From assembly GCF_003054055.1 (NCBI RefSeq), contig NZ_QBKI01000006.1, positions 62,001 to 126,000 on the forward strand: a stretch of DNA of 64,000 nucleotides, in the 5' to 3' direction. Within the stretch, counting starts at the first letter, position 1; every line of letters begins with the position of its first letter. Made by a program: the position numbers and the translations under genes. Positions 26,161-35,033 of the stretch are shown one piece after another. This DNA is from Pontibacter mucosus (GTDB taxonomy: Bacteria; Bacteroidota; Bacteroidia; Cytophagales; Hymenobacteraceae). The notes beneath the pieces were generated by a model. The model did no database searches, was not told where the DNA came from, and saw only the letters and a program-made list of their open reading frames with translations.

Positions 26161-26562
26161 TCAGGCTTCTGCTTTTCTGGGAATCCGGCTGGCTGGCCCC
26201 TCGTACCGGATGAAAAAGTTGATCCAGATAACTCTGGACAACCGGAAAATAATTGGCAGGAAACCTAGTACGACCACTGCTACCACACCTATCATCATCG
26301 CCATGGTAACTTCGCCCAGCAAGTGGTATAAGATGAAAAGGAAAACCAGGAAGATAGCCACGTTAAAGGCAAAGCTCACATACATGGCCCCATAGTAAAA
26401 ACCCAGCTCCGGCTCAAAGGTCTGCCCGCATTTGGGGCAGCTCTTGTGCATGTCTGCAAACCTGGTGGTGTACAAAGTGCCCGGCGGGAACATAGCCCCC
26501 TCACGACAACGCGGACATTTTGCAGTAACTATACTGTATAGTAAAGAGTTTCCCTCGCTCAT
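26161..26562 (-). CDS. DUF983 family zinc-ribbon membrane protein
   Basis: About 133 residues from the ATG at 26562 (MSEGNSLLYSIVTAKCPRCR). Two CxxC pairs, Cys16/Cys19 and Cys42/Cys45 (CPRC, CPKC), form a zinc-ribbon-like head. Two hydrophobic segments follow (FAFNVAIFLVFLFILYHLL and IGVVAVVVLGFLPIIFRL) and a basic tail. This is the standard DUF983 layout in Bacteroidota and Alphaproteobacteria, function unknown. The frame extends 21 codons further upstream, but the inner ATG matches the family start. It is divergent from the AraC-type regulator, with about 160 bp between starts. Confidence 0.88.
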   Translation of the reverse strand: MSEGNSLLYSIVTAKCPRCREGAMFPPGTLYTTRFADMHKSCPKCGQTFEPELGFYYGAMYVSFAFNVAIFLVFLFILYHLLGEVTMAMMIGVVAVVVLGFLPIIFRLSRVIWINFFIRYEGPASRIPRKAEA

Positions 26563-26724
26563 GGCCAATAACCTTGATTTGTGATACAACAAAGATACAA
26601 CAACTAAAGAGCATAAGCTCGGCATAAAAATGATTAAATGCTGTACTTTTATGCCCGGTTATACCTTACCAACAAGTATAGCACCCGAATCGTTGCGAAT
26701 ACCGCAGGCAAGCCCGAAGCAAAC

Positions 26725-27603
26725 ATGCAGAAAGAACATTTACCGATTTACCAGATTCAGGATTTTGAAGCCCTCAGCCAGAAGGAGCGGTACTTTTACT
26801 TTAGTTCTTTTGCCACCCACCTGGAGGAGCACCAGTTTATCCGGGAGCCCCACAAGCACGATTTTTACATCATCATGATCGTGACAAAAGGCACGGGCAA
26901 CCATACCATCGATTTCAGGGAATATGAGGTAAAGCCAGGCACCGTGTTTTTCATGACGCCGGGGCAGGTGCACAGCTGGGACCTGTCGGCCGATGCGGAC
27001 GGCTATGTCATCTTCTTTACGCATGGGTTCTACTCGCGGCAGTATCCCGACAGGGTGCTCTACGACTACCCCTTCTTCAATGCCCTGCTCTCCACTCCGG
27101 TGCTACGCCTTTCGGGTGATGACGAGCAATTGCTGCGGCCTGTCCTGCTCCGGCTGCAGCAAGAGTATGAGGACGACAAGCCCATGCGAGGCGTCATGCT
27201 CAGCCGGTACCTGGACATCCTCATGATTGAGCTGACGCGCCTTTTCCAGCCCTCCGAAAGTATAGCCGGAGGTACCGGAAGAGACCAAACGCTGCTTCAG
27301 AACCTGGAGCGGCTCATCGACCTGCACTACAAAGCGCACCGGCCGGTGGCCTTTTACGCGGAGCACCTGTATGTAACCCCCAAGCACCTGAACGAGGTCT
27401 GCAAGAAAAAACTCGGCAAAACCACTAAGGAACTGATCCAGCAGCGGCTCCTGCTGGAGGCGCAGCGGCTGCTGGTACATGCCGACTTAACCAGCTCGCA
27501 GATAGCGGCAGAACTGGGCTACCTGGACAACGCTTACTTTTTCCGCTTTTTTAAAAAGCAGCTGTGCTGCACGCCCGAGCAGTTCAGAGCCATGCACCAA
27601 TAG
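26725..27603 (+). CDS. AraC family transcriptional regulator with cupin sensor domain
   Basis: 292 residues from ATG 26725 (MQKEHLPIYQIQDFEALSQK); the frame is open 29 codons further upstream but that part is not family-like. The N-terminal cupin includes HKHDFYIIMIVTKGTGNHTI and VFFMTPGQVHSWDL. The C-terminal AraC helix-turn-helix pair spans about 195-290 (FYAEHLYVTPKHLNEVCKKK, then SSQIAAELGYLDNAYFFRFF and the CTPEQFRAM end). Such proteins usually activate a neighbouring gene when a small ligand binds the cupin. Here the following gene is an unrelated metallopeptidase 300 bp away, so the target is unknown. Confidence 0.93.
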   Translation: MQKEHLPIYQIQDFEALSQKERYFYFSSFATHLEEHQFIREPHKHDFYIIMIVTKGTGNHTIDFREYEVKPGTVFFMTPGQVHSWDLSADADGYVIFFTHGFYSRQYPDRVLYDYPFFNALLSTPVLRLSGDDEQLLRPVLLRLQQEYEDDKPMRGVMLSRYLDILMIELTRLFQPSESIAGGTGRDQTLLQNLERLIDLHYKAHRPVAFYAEHLYVTPKHLNEVCKKKLGKTTKELIQQRLLLEAQRLLVHADLTSSQIAAELGYLDNAYFFRFFKKQLCCTPEQFRAMHQ

Positions 27604-27906
27604 CACCTGTGTCAGTTTAATTTGCCGGCAAGTAAGGGTTTTGCCCTTAAAGTATAAAAGCACCGGGTTAGAACCTGCACCTGACCGGTCTGTTTCCCTG
27701 GCGCAAAACAGTGTTATCACCCGCTCATTTTAAGTCCGGAGTAACTGTTATCTACAGCAGGACAGACTCCTTGGCTTGTGGCACGTGTACTTTATAACAT
27801 CGTATGTGTATGCCAGCTTGTGGTTGGTGTAATACATTTTACCTGGCTTGTCCGCCTGCGTACTTCTCTCATATCAATCATTTCTAAACCTCAAAACTTA
27901 ACCTTT
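27604..27906. other. Spacer upstream of the M57 metallopeptidase gene
   Basis: 303 bp between two plus-strand genes. Apart from a small TAAGGGTTTTGCCCTTA hairpin and one AAGTATAAA word near 27640-27660, nothing is seen. It presumably carries the peptidase promoter. Confidence 0.4.
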
Positions 27907-28707
27907 ATGAGAGCAAGTCGCTTACTCCCCCTGGCTGCGTTAGCCGCCATTTTCACATTCTCCTCGTGCCAAGAAGAGGAACAGGCCGTCTCCCAGGACG
28001 AAATCTCGCAACTAACCCTGGACCAGATCAGCGAGCTGGGCTTTAACACCCAGCAGGTAGAACGTATTGCTGAGGGCTACCTGGTTGAGGGTGACATCAT
28101 CCTGACAGAAGAAAACCTGAGGGGCTCTGCTGAGGCAAAGGCACTTCGCGTTGGCGAGGAGGAACAGTACCGCACCTCCAACCTGGTGAACGTGGGCACA
28201 AGCCGCACCATCAACATTGCCATCACTACCAGCCTCCCATCGTCCTATGTAACGGCGCTGGATGAGGCGATTCGCCGCTTTAACGCCGAGAACCTGCGCA
28301 TCAAGTTCCGCCGCGTATCCTCAGGCTACAACATTCTGGTGTCGAAAGCGCCAAGCGGCTCTTCTTACCTGGCTTCTGCCGGCTTCCCTTCCGGTGGCAA
28401 CCCCTACAACTCGATTAAGGTGAATTCCGATTACCTGGGCTCCAGCCCCGGCACCAGCTACCTGGCAACTATCCTTGCGCATGAGATCGGCCACACCATC
28501 GGCTTCCGCCACACCGATTACATGAACAGGAGCTACAGTTGCGGCGGCGCTTACTACAACGAGGGTGCTTCCACGGTTGGTGCTATCCACATCCCGGGTA
28601 CGCCAACTGGTCCCGACCCTAACTCCTGGATGCTTGCCTGCATCGGCACCGGCCAGAACAGACCTTTTAACTCTAACGACAGAACCGCGCTCAACTACCT
28701 GTACTAA
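27907..28707 (+). CDS. M57-type zinc metallopeptidase lipoprotein
   Basis: 266 residues from ATG 27907. The signal sequence MRASRLLPLAALAAIFTFSS precedes lipid-accepting Cys21. A pro-like segment follows, then an RTINIAITTSLPSSYVTALD start typical of matrixin-fold domains. The extended zinc motif HEIGHTIGFRHTD gives ligands His192, His196 and His202 with catalytic Glu193, and a late WMLACIG stands near the Met-turn position. This is the 'dual-action HEIGH metallo-peptidase' (M57) family of Bacteroidota, probably surface exposed and of unknown substrate. A strong terminator follows 30 bp after the stop. A further in-frame ATG at 27778 would give no lipobox at the N-terminus. Confidence 0.9.
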   Translation: MRASRLLPLAALAAIFTFSSCQEEEQAVSQDEISQLTLDQISELGFNTQQVERIAEGYLVEGDIILTEENLRGSAEAKALRVGEEEQYRTSNLVNVGTSRTINIAITTSLPSSYVTALDEAIRRFNAENLRIKFRRVSSGYNILVSKAPSGSSYLASAGFPSGGNPYNSIKVNSDYLGSSPGTSYLATILAHEIGHTIGFRHTDYMNRSYSCGGAYYNEGASTVGAIHIPGTPTGPDPNSWMLACIGTGQNRPFNSNDRTALNYLY

Positions 28708-28736
28708 GGAAGTAAAGAACTAATCAACCATACATC

Positions 28737-28780
28737 ACACCCGCCCTGCTGGCAACCGGCAGGGCGGGGTGTTTATTTTT
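28737..28780 (+). terminator. Rho-independent terminator of the metallopeptidase gene
   Basis: CCGCCCTGC (28741-28749) pairs with GCAGGGCGG (28759-28767), extended by CAC/GTG, followed by a T-rich tract to 28780. Confidence 0.85.
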
Positions 28781-28827
28781 AGTAGGAAGTTTCAGGAACG
28801 TTCTGCCTTGTTTAAGCAGCAGGACTT

Positions 28828-29690
28828 TTGCAGTACCGGGCCCAACCACCCCTGGCCCCGCCTTGGCGAAGGCGGGGAACGCTGTAGTTCCGTTGGCTGA
28901 AGTATAAGTCTAATTGCTGCCTTTCTCGCCCCGACAGGTCGTGTCTGTCCCTACAAGTGTAAACCCATCCCAACCCCTCCGCGGAGGGGAATTATCAGTT
29001 AACGATTAACACCCCTATAGTCCCCTCAAGGGGACAGTTTATACTTACTACTCACTATGTCATCTCGAGCAGCGCGAGAGATCTGGCTAGAATTCAAAAG
29101 AGTTCTCTCCCAAAGGTCGAGATGACAGCTGGGGCAGCAGCGGCTATTGATTCTGTTCCCAGCCTTTGGGTTGAGCGCCTCGAGAGGTTCCGGTGACGAG
29201 CGACAGCGAGGCAGCCCGAGGCACGAGGGCAGGAAATGTACACATCGCGATGCCCGAAGGCGAGGCCTCCCGGCCTTGAGGGAGCCAAAGTATAGATGCA
29301 ACTGTAGCTTATGTAAGGCTGGAGGAGGAACGGAAGCTAACAAGGATAGCTTGGTTCAAATGGAAGGAAGCCGTTATGAAAGTATAAAGTATGGGCAAAG
29401 TATAAAAGTATGGCCTACGCGGACATGGAAGTCCGCAGCAGAAGTGGTTCCGGATAAGGACATCCGGAACAGCGGAAAGTATAAACCGGCAGATATAAAA
29501 GTATAGCCCAAGTATAAAGTATGGCTTTTCAAGCCAGTTGGGTTGCAAACCCAACACCATAGGTAGGCACGTGTTGCAAACCTGCCCCAGCGGGAGGAGG
29601 CCAGGAAAGAGCAAAGGCACAAGCGAACGCTTGCGCCATAGAAATTATAAAGTATAGCCAGAGTATAACCAAGCTATACTTCTTTTGGCC
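28828..29690. repeat. Modular composite repeat, copy B
   Basis: The longest copy. Order: GGGCCCAACCACCCCTGGCC block; GACAGGTCGTGTCTGTCCC; a short CACCCCTATAGTCCCCTC AAGGGGACAG arm (about 29010-29038); a TCATCTCGAGCAGCGCGAGA...AGGTCGAGATGACAG inverted repeat (29058-29127); the CAGCCTTTGGG core with GCGATGCCCGAAGGCGAGGC (29132-29290); and then an AAGTATA-rich zone with several hairpins (about 29375-29680), including TTGGGTT/AACCCAA at 29548-29565 and CAAGCG/CGCTTG before GCGCCA at 29620-29638. It fills the gap between the convergent metallopeptidase and subtilase genes. No frame is preserved against the other copies. Confidence 0.75.
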
Positions 29691-32333
29691 TCACCGCACC
29701 TGCACTCTCTCCACCAGCAAATTACCTCTATCGGTGCGCACTCGTACCAGGTATAAACCAGCCTGAAGCTGCATGGTAGAGATCTCCTTTACCATCCCCT
29801 CCCGGGTGCCCCGGTACAGCAGCCTGCCTAGCTTATCCAATAACTCCACTTGGGCTGTTTCGCTGCTGAGGGCAATAAAGAGCGGCTGACCGGCCTCCAC
29901 GGGGTTCGGATAAACCAGCATCTGCCCGGCGCCAGTATGCACCACTTCCTCGGGCTGGCTGTAATAAGTCAAACCACTAACAGTCGTCAGTTTTACCCTG
30001 TACACATTCTTGCCAGGTCCGGGAGATGAGTCTTCAAGTTTAAAATCCTGCCTATTGACCGGGCTAACAGTGCTGAGCGAGCGAAATGTGCCGTTATCGA
30101 GCCGCTCCAGTGTGAGGGAGGCTAACTGGTGCGTAGAGGAAAGTCGCAGTTCGAGCACCACCTGCTCCGCCACATAACTGGCCGCCAGGAACCGGGAAAT
30201 ATAGCAAGCCGCGCTTTCATCCGCATAACTCACTGTCATACTTTTCATCCCGGTTTTGCCCGCCACCACAGGGGCAACAGCCAGATAACCCGCACGTAGC
30301 GCCTGCAACTGTTCCTCATCAAGCACCAGGAGCGTATCCGACAGCAGTGCCAGCGGCTCCAGATAAGCCTCCCCCATTTTATATACCTGATATTGCGCGT
30401 CCGCAGAAAGCCGCGGCCAGTGTACCATTACCTGGCCTGGACAGGCATAGCCAATCGTCAGGGGCAGTGCCTTGCTCAGCAGAAACGTGTCCGACTCCAG
30501 CACCTCCCCTGCCATACTTAAGCGCACCTGTACCTCGGCCACTGTATCGGGTGCAAGCCAGTCATAGCCGAAAGCGGTGGCGTCCACTCCTTCAGTAATC
30601 AGCTGCCATACATCGTTCCCAGCTATGCGGTACTCCAGGCGCGCACTGCCCTGTTGCATCCCTTGCCAGCGAATGCGGTTTACCTGCCCCGCGACCAGGT
30701 GGCTTCCCGCTACAGGGTATTTCCATTCCCCGCCCGCTTCGAAAGTATAAACCAGGGCAAAAGGCTGAGTCCCGGAAATAACCCGGTGCCCCTGCACCTG
30801 CAGTTCATACACGCCGGCATTCGGAGAGTCAAGCGTCACCTGCTCCACGTTATTGATTCGGTCTTTGCCACGCCTGGCTGGTTGCCTCAAGGAGTCGGGG
30901 TGCGGGTAAGGGCTCAGCACCCAGGGCTCCCACACCTGCCCGGTGGCAGCATGGTGCAGGCTCAGGTCCAGGTCGTGGATAAGGGCCTGCTCCTCTCCGG
31001 CCTCTGCCGCAGGGTCGTGCCACACCAGGGTAGCTTTAAGGCGGCGCACACCGGCAGGCACTGAAATCCGGAAGGTTAACTGTTGCCCCTGCGCTATACT
31101 TTCGGTGATGTATTGCCTGTTACTGGTGGTGCGGATGGCGCTCAGAGCATTGGCGTTTCCGAAGCCGGACTCAAAATCCACCTCCGGCCTGCCCACATCG
31201 TCTGCGCTGTTAATGAGGATGGCTTTAACAAGAGAGGCTGGCGGCAGTTGCGATTCGTGCTGTTCCCTATAAGCTTGCTGCACCAGGAGTGCAATGCCCG
31301 AGACAACTGCCGCAGCCTCTGATGTTCCTCCCTTTCCGTAGGCTGCCAGTTCTGGTTTCACGCGGCCATCGTAGGCCGGCCCCTTCGAACTTCTGGCTCC
31401 TATACTTCCATCCGGGTCTAAAGCTCCTACGCTCAGGGAGTTTTTTGAATGCTTGAATTGGCCTGTCAGGTTGGCGAAACCAAGAATGCCAGCATACTTG
31501 CCTGTGGCACCTGCCTCACCCCCGCTGTTGCCGGAGGAGAATACGTGCAGTAGCTGAGGCGCCTCGATAACCTGCGCATCATAGGCCTGCGCCTCCAGCC
31601 CGTAATAATTCTCCACCCCTACGCCATAGGAATGGTTCTGTACGCTCACCCCTGCCTCAAGCAGCTGCGCGGTCGGGTCCGGCAAAAGCTCTTCCATACT
31701 CGAAGAGGTTAGTTTAGCGCCCGAGGCCACGCCCAATCCCGAAGGCCCTGAATTGCCTGCACCCGCCATGTAGGTAGCCATGGTGGTAGCGTGTGGCGAG
31801 TATCCTTCCGTAGCTTCCGCAGCTGGCAAGGTACGGCCTCGCAAATCCAGGTCATTTGGATCGAAGGGCCGCTCCTTGACCGAGGCCACCAGCCCTTGCC
31901 CCCTCAGCTGCGGGTACTGGCTATGGACGGCAGGGATATGGTTGGCCGACAAATCCGCATCGCGCAGCTCGGCTTCCTCGGTGGGTTGTCTGTTTCCCTG
32001 GTCTATGTACTTTACAGCGGGGCATGCGGCAAGATCACGAAGCTGCGCGGCGCTTACACCCGATACCAGTACCAACTGCGGCGCCCTGGGCTCTGCGTAT
32101 ACTTTGGCGCTGATGTTATACTTTCGCAGGCACTCCTCAAAAGCCTCTCTGCTGGTTACCTGCAGCCTGTAGGAGGCCGGCCGGTCGCTGCCAGTTGTGA
32201 GCGCCGGTGCTAGCCTGGACCTGACCTGCGGGGTTTGCCCCTGCACCCCAAAGGTTACCAACGTGAGACAGGCGAGTAAAACAACCATCCAACTTGCGTT
32301 GATGCGCCACTTACGGAGCCTCTTATACATCAT
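29691..32333 (-). CDS. T9SS-secreted S8 (subtilisin-like) serine peptidase
   Basis: 880 residues. The signal peptide spans residues 1-33 (MVVLLACLTLVTFGVQGQ core). The S8 domain covers about 140-420: His181 in YSPHATTMATYMAG, oxyanion Asn in VFSSGNSGG (about 269) and Ser338 in GGTSEAAAVVSG. No canonical D-(S/T)-G is seen; the best Asp is Asp158 in SVKERPFDPNDLDLRG, an arrangement I recall from a Bacteroidota S8 subgroup. Beta-rich domains follow, and the C-terminal 80 residues (YPNPVEAGQPL, LYLVRVRTDRG) form a type A T9SS sorting domain. It is divergent from the LytTR regulator of the lanthipeptide-like locus. A link as leader protease is speculative. Confidence 0.88.
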   Translation of the reverse strand: MMYKRLRKWRINASWMVVLLACLTLVTFGVQGQTPQVRSRLAPALTTGSDRPASYRLQVTSREAFEECLRKYNISAKVYAEPRAPQLVLVSGVSAAQLRDLAACPAVKYIDQGNRQPTEEAELRDADLSANHIPAVHSQYPQLRGQGLVASVKERPFDPNDLDLRGRTLPAAEATEGYSPHATTMATYMAGAGNSGPSGLGVASGAKLTSSSMEELLPDPTAQLLEAGVSVQNHSYGVGVENYYGLEAQAYDAQVIEAPQLLHVFSSGNSGGEAGATGKYAGILGFANLTGQFKHSKNSLSVGALDPDGSIGARSSKGPAYDGRVKPELAAYGKGGTSEAAAVVSGIALLVQQAYREQHESQLPPASLVKAILINSADDVGRPEVDFESGFGNANALSAIRTTSNRQYITESIAQGQQLTFRISVPAGVRRLKATLVWHDPAAEAGEEQALIHDLDLSLHHAATGQVWEPWVLSPYPHPDSLRQPARRGKDRINNVEQVTLDSPNAGVYELQVQGHRVISGTQPFALVYTFEAGGEWKYPVAGSHLVAGQVNRIRWQGMQQGSARLEYRIAGNDVWQLITEGVDATAFGYDWLAPDTVAEVQVRLSMAGEVLESDTFLLSKALPLTIGYACPGQVMVHWPRLSADAQYQVYKMGEAYLEPLALLSDTLLVLDEEQLQALRAGYLAVAPVVAGKTGMKSMTVSYADESAACYISRFLAASYVAEQVVLELRLSSTHQLASLTLERLDNGTFRSLSTVSPVNRQDFKLEDSSPGPGKNVYRVKLTTVSGLTYYSQPEEVVHTGAGQMLVYPNPVEAGQPLFIALSSETAQVELLDKLGRLLYRGTREGMVKEISTMQLQAGLYLVRVRTDRGNLLVERVQVR

Positions 32334-32889
32334 AGGTTTGCCATTCTAAAATAGAAATATGCGACAAGTATGGGCAGAAGCTCCTATTCATACTTTCCTG
32401 CCCGCTCCATACCACCAGCACGTTGATATTACGGTTTAGCCGCATCCCCAAACAGAATATTACACCAACTCCCTCTTCCGCCTGACGAACTTGCAGCCTT
32501 TACCAGGCGATGCCTCCGCGCTTCTTCCTTTATTCTGAAGCCTGATTACGTTTAAAAAAACATCACCTGAGGCTTGATGCGCCGCAAACCAGCTGGCTAC
32601 GTATAGGACTGATGCCTGGCACAGATCTGCTGGCTACTACTTGCACTGTACATTATTTTTTGTACTTTATGACCGGAAATTAGTCAAACAGACACCCTGA
32701 TAAGAAGCATTTAGGATGTTATATATATTGCCTTTATACTTCAGATATACCTGTTTTAGGAGTTTCAGAATCTCAGAACGCAACAGCTAGGCCTTGTCGG
32801 AACACCGGTTCAGGCCATACGTGTTCGCCGATTGCCAGAGATCTGTTTACACCCTGAGCAGGGTACTGCACCACTAAACCTACAACACC
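32334..32889. other. Divergent regulatory region between subtilase and LytTR regulator
   Basis: 556 bp separating two divergent starts. Scanning both strands shows no short open frame resembling a peptide precursor and no repeat-family member beyond two AAGTATG/CATACTT words near 32370-32395. AT-rich patches around 32640-32750 could hold the promoters. The TATTTTTTGTACTTTATG stretch is only loosely like the Bacteroidota -7 box. Confidence 0.45.
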
Positions 32890-33627
32890 ATGAGCCTACA
32901 GAAAACCTATCGCTGTATGGTAATCGACGACGAGAACCATGCCATTGAAGTACTCTCCGATTACATTGCCGACACCCCGCGGCTGCAGCTCGTTAAAACC
33001 TTTCAGGACCCTGTGGCGGCCCTGATGGATGAGGAGGAGCAGTATGATTTCGTGTTTCTGGACATTGACATGCCCCGCCTTTCAGGGCTGGACCTGGCCA
33101 GATCGCTGCGGGACAAGACACGGTTTTTAGTCTTCACGACCGCGCACCAGAAATATGCCCTGGAGGCCTTCGATGTTCAGGCCGATCATTTCCTGCTCAA
33201 ACCCATCAGCCTGAAAAAGTTTGCCCTGACGGTGGATCTCCTGCTGAAAAATATAGAGCGCAGTGCCGCCTCTGCCCCACCCGCCGAGCAAACCTTCTTT
33301 ATCAAAAGCGACCAGAAGCACAAGCTCATTAAGATAAACCTGCAGGAACTGGTTTGTGTGGAGGGGCTGAAAAACTATGTGCTGCTGCATACGCTGGGGC
33401 AGCGCCACATTGCCTACCTCACCATGAAGGAAGTGGAGGACGCGCTTTATACTTTCGGGGGATTTATGCGGGTGCACAAGTCCTATATAGTAGCTAAAAG
33501 CCATATCGAACGGGTAGAGAGCCGCTCGATATGGCTTCGTAACAACCTGGAGGTTCCCATCGGGGATACCTACAGGCAGGGGTTCCAGGAGTATCTTTCA
33601 GATAAAATACTGGTAACCGGCAGGTAA
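32890..33627 (+). CDS. LytTR-family response regulator
   Basis: 245 residues: a receiver domain (about 8-125) with VIDDENHAIEV at the acidic pocket, phospho-acceptor Asp58 in DFVFLDIDMPRLSG and Lys in FLLKPIS, then a LytTR DNA-binding domain (about 140-242) with KINLQELVCVEGLKNYVLLH and FMRVHKSYIVAKSHIERV. LytTR regulators with LytS-type kinases commonly flank class I lanthipeptide genes in Bacteroidota. The TAA stop sits in the loop of a 15-bp perfect inverted repeat (33607-33642). The gene converges on the precursor gene and is separated by it from the kinase. Confidence 0.94.
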   Translation: MSLQKTYRCMVIDDENHAIEVLSDYIADTPRLQLVKTFQDPVAALMDEEEQYDFVFLDIDMPRLSGLDLARSLRDKTRFLVFTTAHQKYALEAFDVQADHFLLKPISLKKFALTVDLLLKNIERSAASAPPAEQTFFIKSDQKHKLIKINLQELVCVEGLKNYVLLHTLGQRHIAYLTMKEVEDALYTFGGFMRVHKSYIVAKSHIERVESRSIWLRNNLEVPIGDTYRQGFQEYLSDKILVTGR

Positions 33628-33642
33628 GCCGGTTACCAGTAT
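33607..33642. terminator. Bidirectional terminator hairpin overlapping the regulator stop codon
   Basis: ATACTGGTAACCGGC (33607-33621) and GCCGGTTACCAGTAT (33628-33642) form a perfect 15-bp stem with loop AGGTAA that contains the LytTR stop codon. A T5 tract follows on the plus side at 33651-33655. The precursor stop (33647-33649) is 4 bp away on the other side, so it can end both transcripts. Confidence 0.82.
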
Positions 33643-33646
33643 CCGA

Positions 33647-33808
33647 TTACTTTTTAGCCGTAACCTGCGCCGTGTCGGACAGGAAAGTGGAGGTGATGGT
33701 AACAGTGGTAGGGTCTGTGCTGATGGCGCGCCCGGCAGCTTCCTTGCCTGAGAATCTGAACAAAGTGCGCTTGCTTACAACGAGTTTAGAGATTCGATTA
33801 GTTGCCAT
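33647..33808 (-). CDS. Class I lanthipeptide-like precursor peptide, cysteine-free
   Basis: A 53-residue product, read base by base from ATG 33808 to TAA 33647. The leader-like N-terminal half, ISKLVVSKRTLFRFSGKEAA (residues 6-25), resembles the K-L-x-L-x-K-x-T-I-x-x-L leader of Bacteroidota class I lanthipeptides. The remaining 28 residues are rich in Ser and Thr (two Ser and seven Thr among residues 30-46 and 50, e.g. STDPTTVTITSTF at 30-42) and end AKK. There is no cysteine in the whole peptide, so ordinary lanthionine rings cannot form. The gene lies between and antisense to the regulator and kinase genes, 1.2 kb from a LanB gene on the same strand. An A-rich AAAGAAAAAACCT leader precedes the start. 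The assignment rests on leader pattern plus context. Confidence 0.72.
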   Translation of the reverse strand: MATNRISKLVVSKRTLFRFSGKEAAGRAISTDPTTVTITSTFLSDTAQVTAKK

Positions 33809-33893
33809 AGGTTTTTTCTTTATAAGATATAACTATTCAATTACACTCTGCTTAATTTTACACCAACTACTTCATACTCAGGACAAACGGCTT

Positions 33894-35018
33894 ATGGTGC
33901 TAAATAATATAATCGGCTTTGCCAAAAAGTTTAAAGGCCACCTTATTACCTGGGCTCTGTTTATACTTTATGAAATATCGTTGGTGTCTGCCCTGAACGG
34001 CAGGTTTAACTCTTTCTGGGATTACCTGGGCCACTATGCGCTGCACATCAGCCTTTTTTACTGCCACGCCTGCCTGGTGCTTCCCCTGGCAAAAAGGAGG
34101 AAAACACGCTACTGGCTTATTCCCCTGCTGGTTGTCTGTGAGATAGCAGTGTATGCTGCCCTTACCTACCTGCTGGAACTGTGGCTTACGCAATACATGC
34201 AGGTTGTGTTAACACGCCCGCTAACTTCTGACTTCCACTACTGGCTTAGGGCTATCTGGCGGGCAGTATACTTTATAGGATTTGCCACGGGCTATTTCTT
34301 CCTGCGAAATTACCTGCAGGAACTGAAGCGGGCCGAGGAGGCAGCCAAGCAACACCTGCTGCACATCATCGAAAAGCAGAAGCTGCAGCACGAGCTGGTC
34401 AGGTCCCAAAACGCTTTCCTGAAGGCGCAAATCAACCCACACTTTTTATTTAACACCCTGAACTACGTGTATAACAGTGTCCGGAAAACCTCTTCGGAGG
34501 CAGCGGAGGCCATTATGTCCTTGTCGCAGATGATGCGCTATGCCTTGCAGAACGAGAACGAGCTGCAGGAATCGGACCTGCTGGAGGAAATTGAGCACCT
34601 GGAGCACCTGATCAACATCCATCAGATCAGGCACAACAACAGGCTGCAGGTAAACTTATGCTACGGTGATAACCTGGCTGGCGTGCGGTTCATCCCGCTG
34701 GTGCTCATCACGCTGGCTGAGAATATTTTTAAGCACGGAGACCTGACCAAGGAGGAGGATGCGGCCCAGGTAAGGATAAACCATGAGAACGGGGTGCTTT
34801 GTATCACGACGAGGAACCTCAGGAACCAGAACCAGGCAGGTGGCCACGGCATCGGGCTCGACAACCTGCAGCGGCGACTCGCGCATGCCTACGGCGAGCG
34901 GGCCTCTTTTGCAGCCTACGCCACCCCGGATGGCCACTTCATGACCGAAACCAGGGTCACATCCCCCAACAACATTGCCCCTGCTGCGCAAGGCTTGCGG
35001 GCTGCGGTGATTGTGTAG
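33894..35018 (+). CDS. LytS-type sensor histidine kinase
   Basis: 374 residues from ATG 33894; the open frame reaches back to 33672 but that part runs antisense through the precursor gene, so the inner ATG is chosen. Four hydrophobic segments lie in about the first 145 residues (e.g. ITWALFILYEISLVSAL and YWLIPLLVVCEIAVYAALTY). A coiled helix leads to the His_kinase domain with His183 in QINPHFLFNTLNYVYNSV, followed by ENIFKHG and the HGIGLDNLQRRL glycine box of the HATPase. It is the expected partner of the LytTR regulator and may sense an extracellular or membrane signal. It converges with the LanB gene across 15 bp. Confidence 0.92.
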   Translation: MVLNNIIGFAKKFKGHLITWALFILYEISLVSALNGRFNSFWDYLGHYALHISLFYCHACLVLPLAKRRKTRYWLIPLLVVCEIAVYAALTYLLELWLTQYMQVVLTRPLTSDFHYWLRAIWRAVYFIGFATGYFFLRNYLQELKRAEEAAKQHLLHIIEKQKLQHELVRSQNAFLKAQINPHFLFNTLNYVYNSVRKTSSEAAEAIMSLSQMMRYALQNENELQESDLLEEIEHLEHLINIHQIRHNNRLQVNLCYGDNLAGVRFIPLVLITLAENIFKHGDLTKEEDAAQVRINHENGVLCITTRNLRNQNQAGGHGIGLDNLQRRLAHAYGERASFAAYATPDGHFMTETRVTSPNNIAPAAQGLRAAVIV

Positions 35019-35033
35019 AAGTATAGGAATGGC

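Noticed and set aside
33672..33893. Upstream extension of the LytS-type kinase by 74 residues
   Set aside because: It runs antisense through the precursor gene, and a good ATG at 33894 directly precedes the membrane segments.
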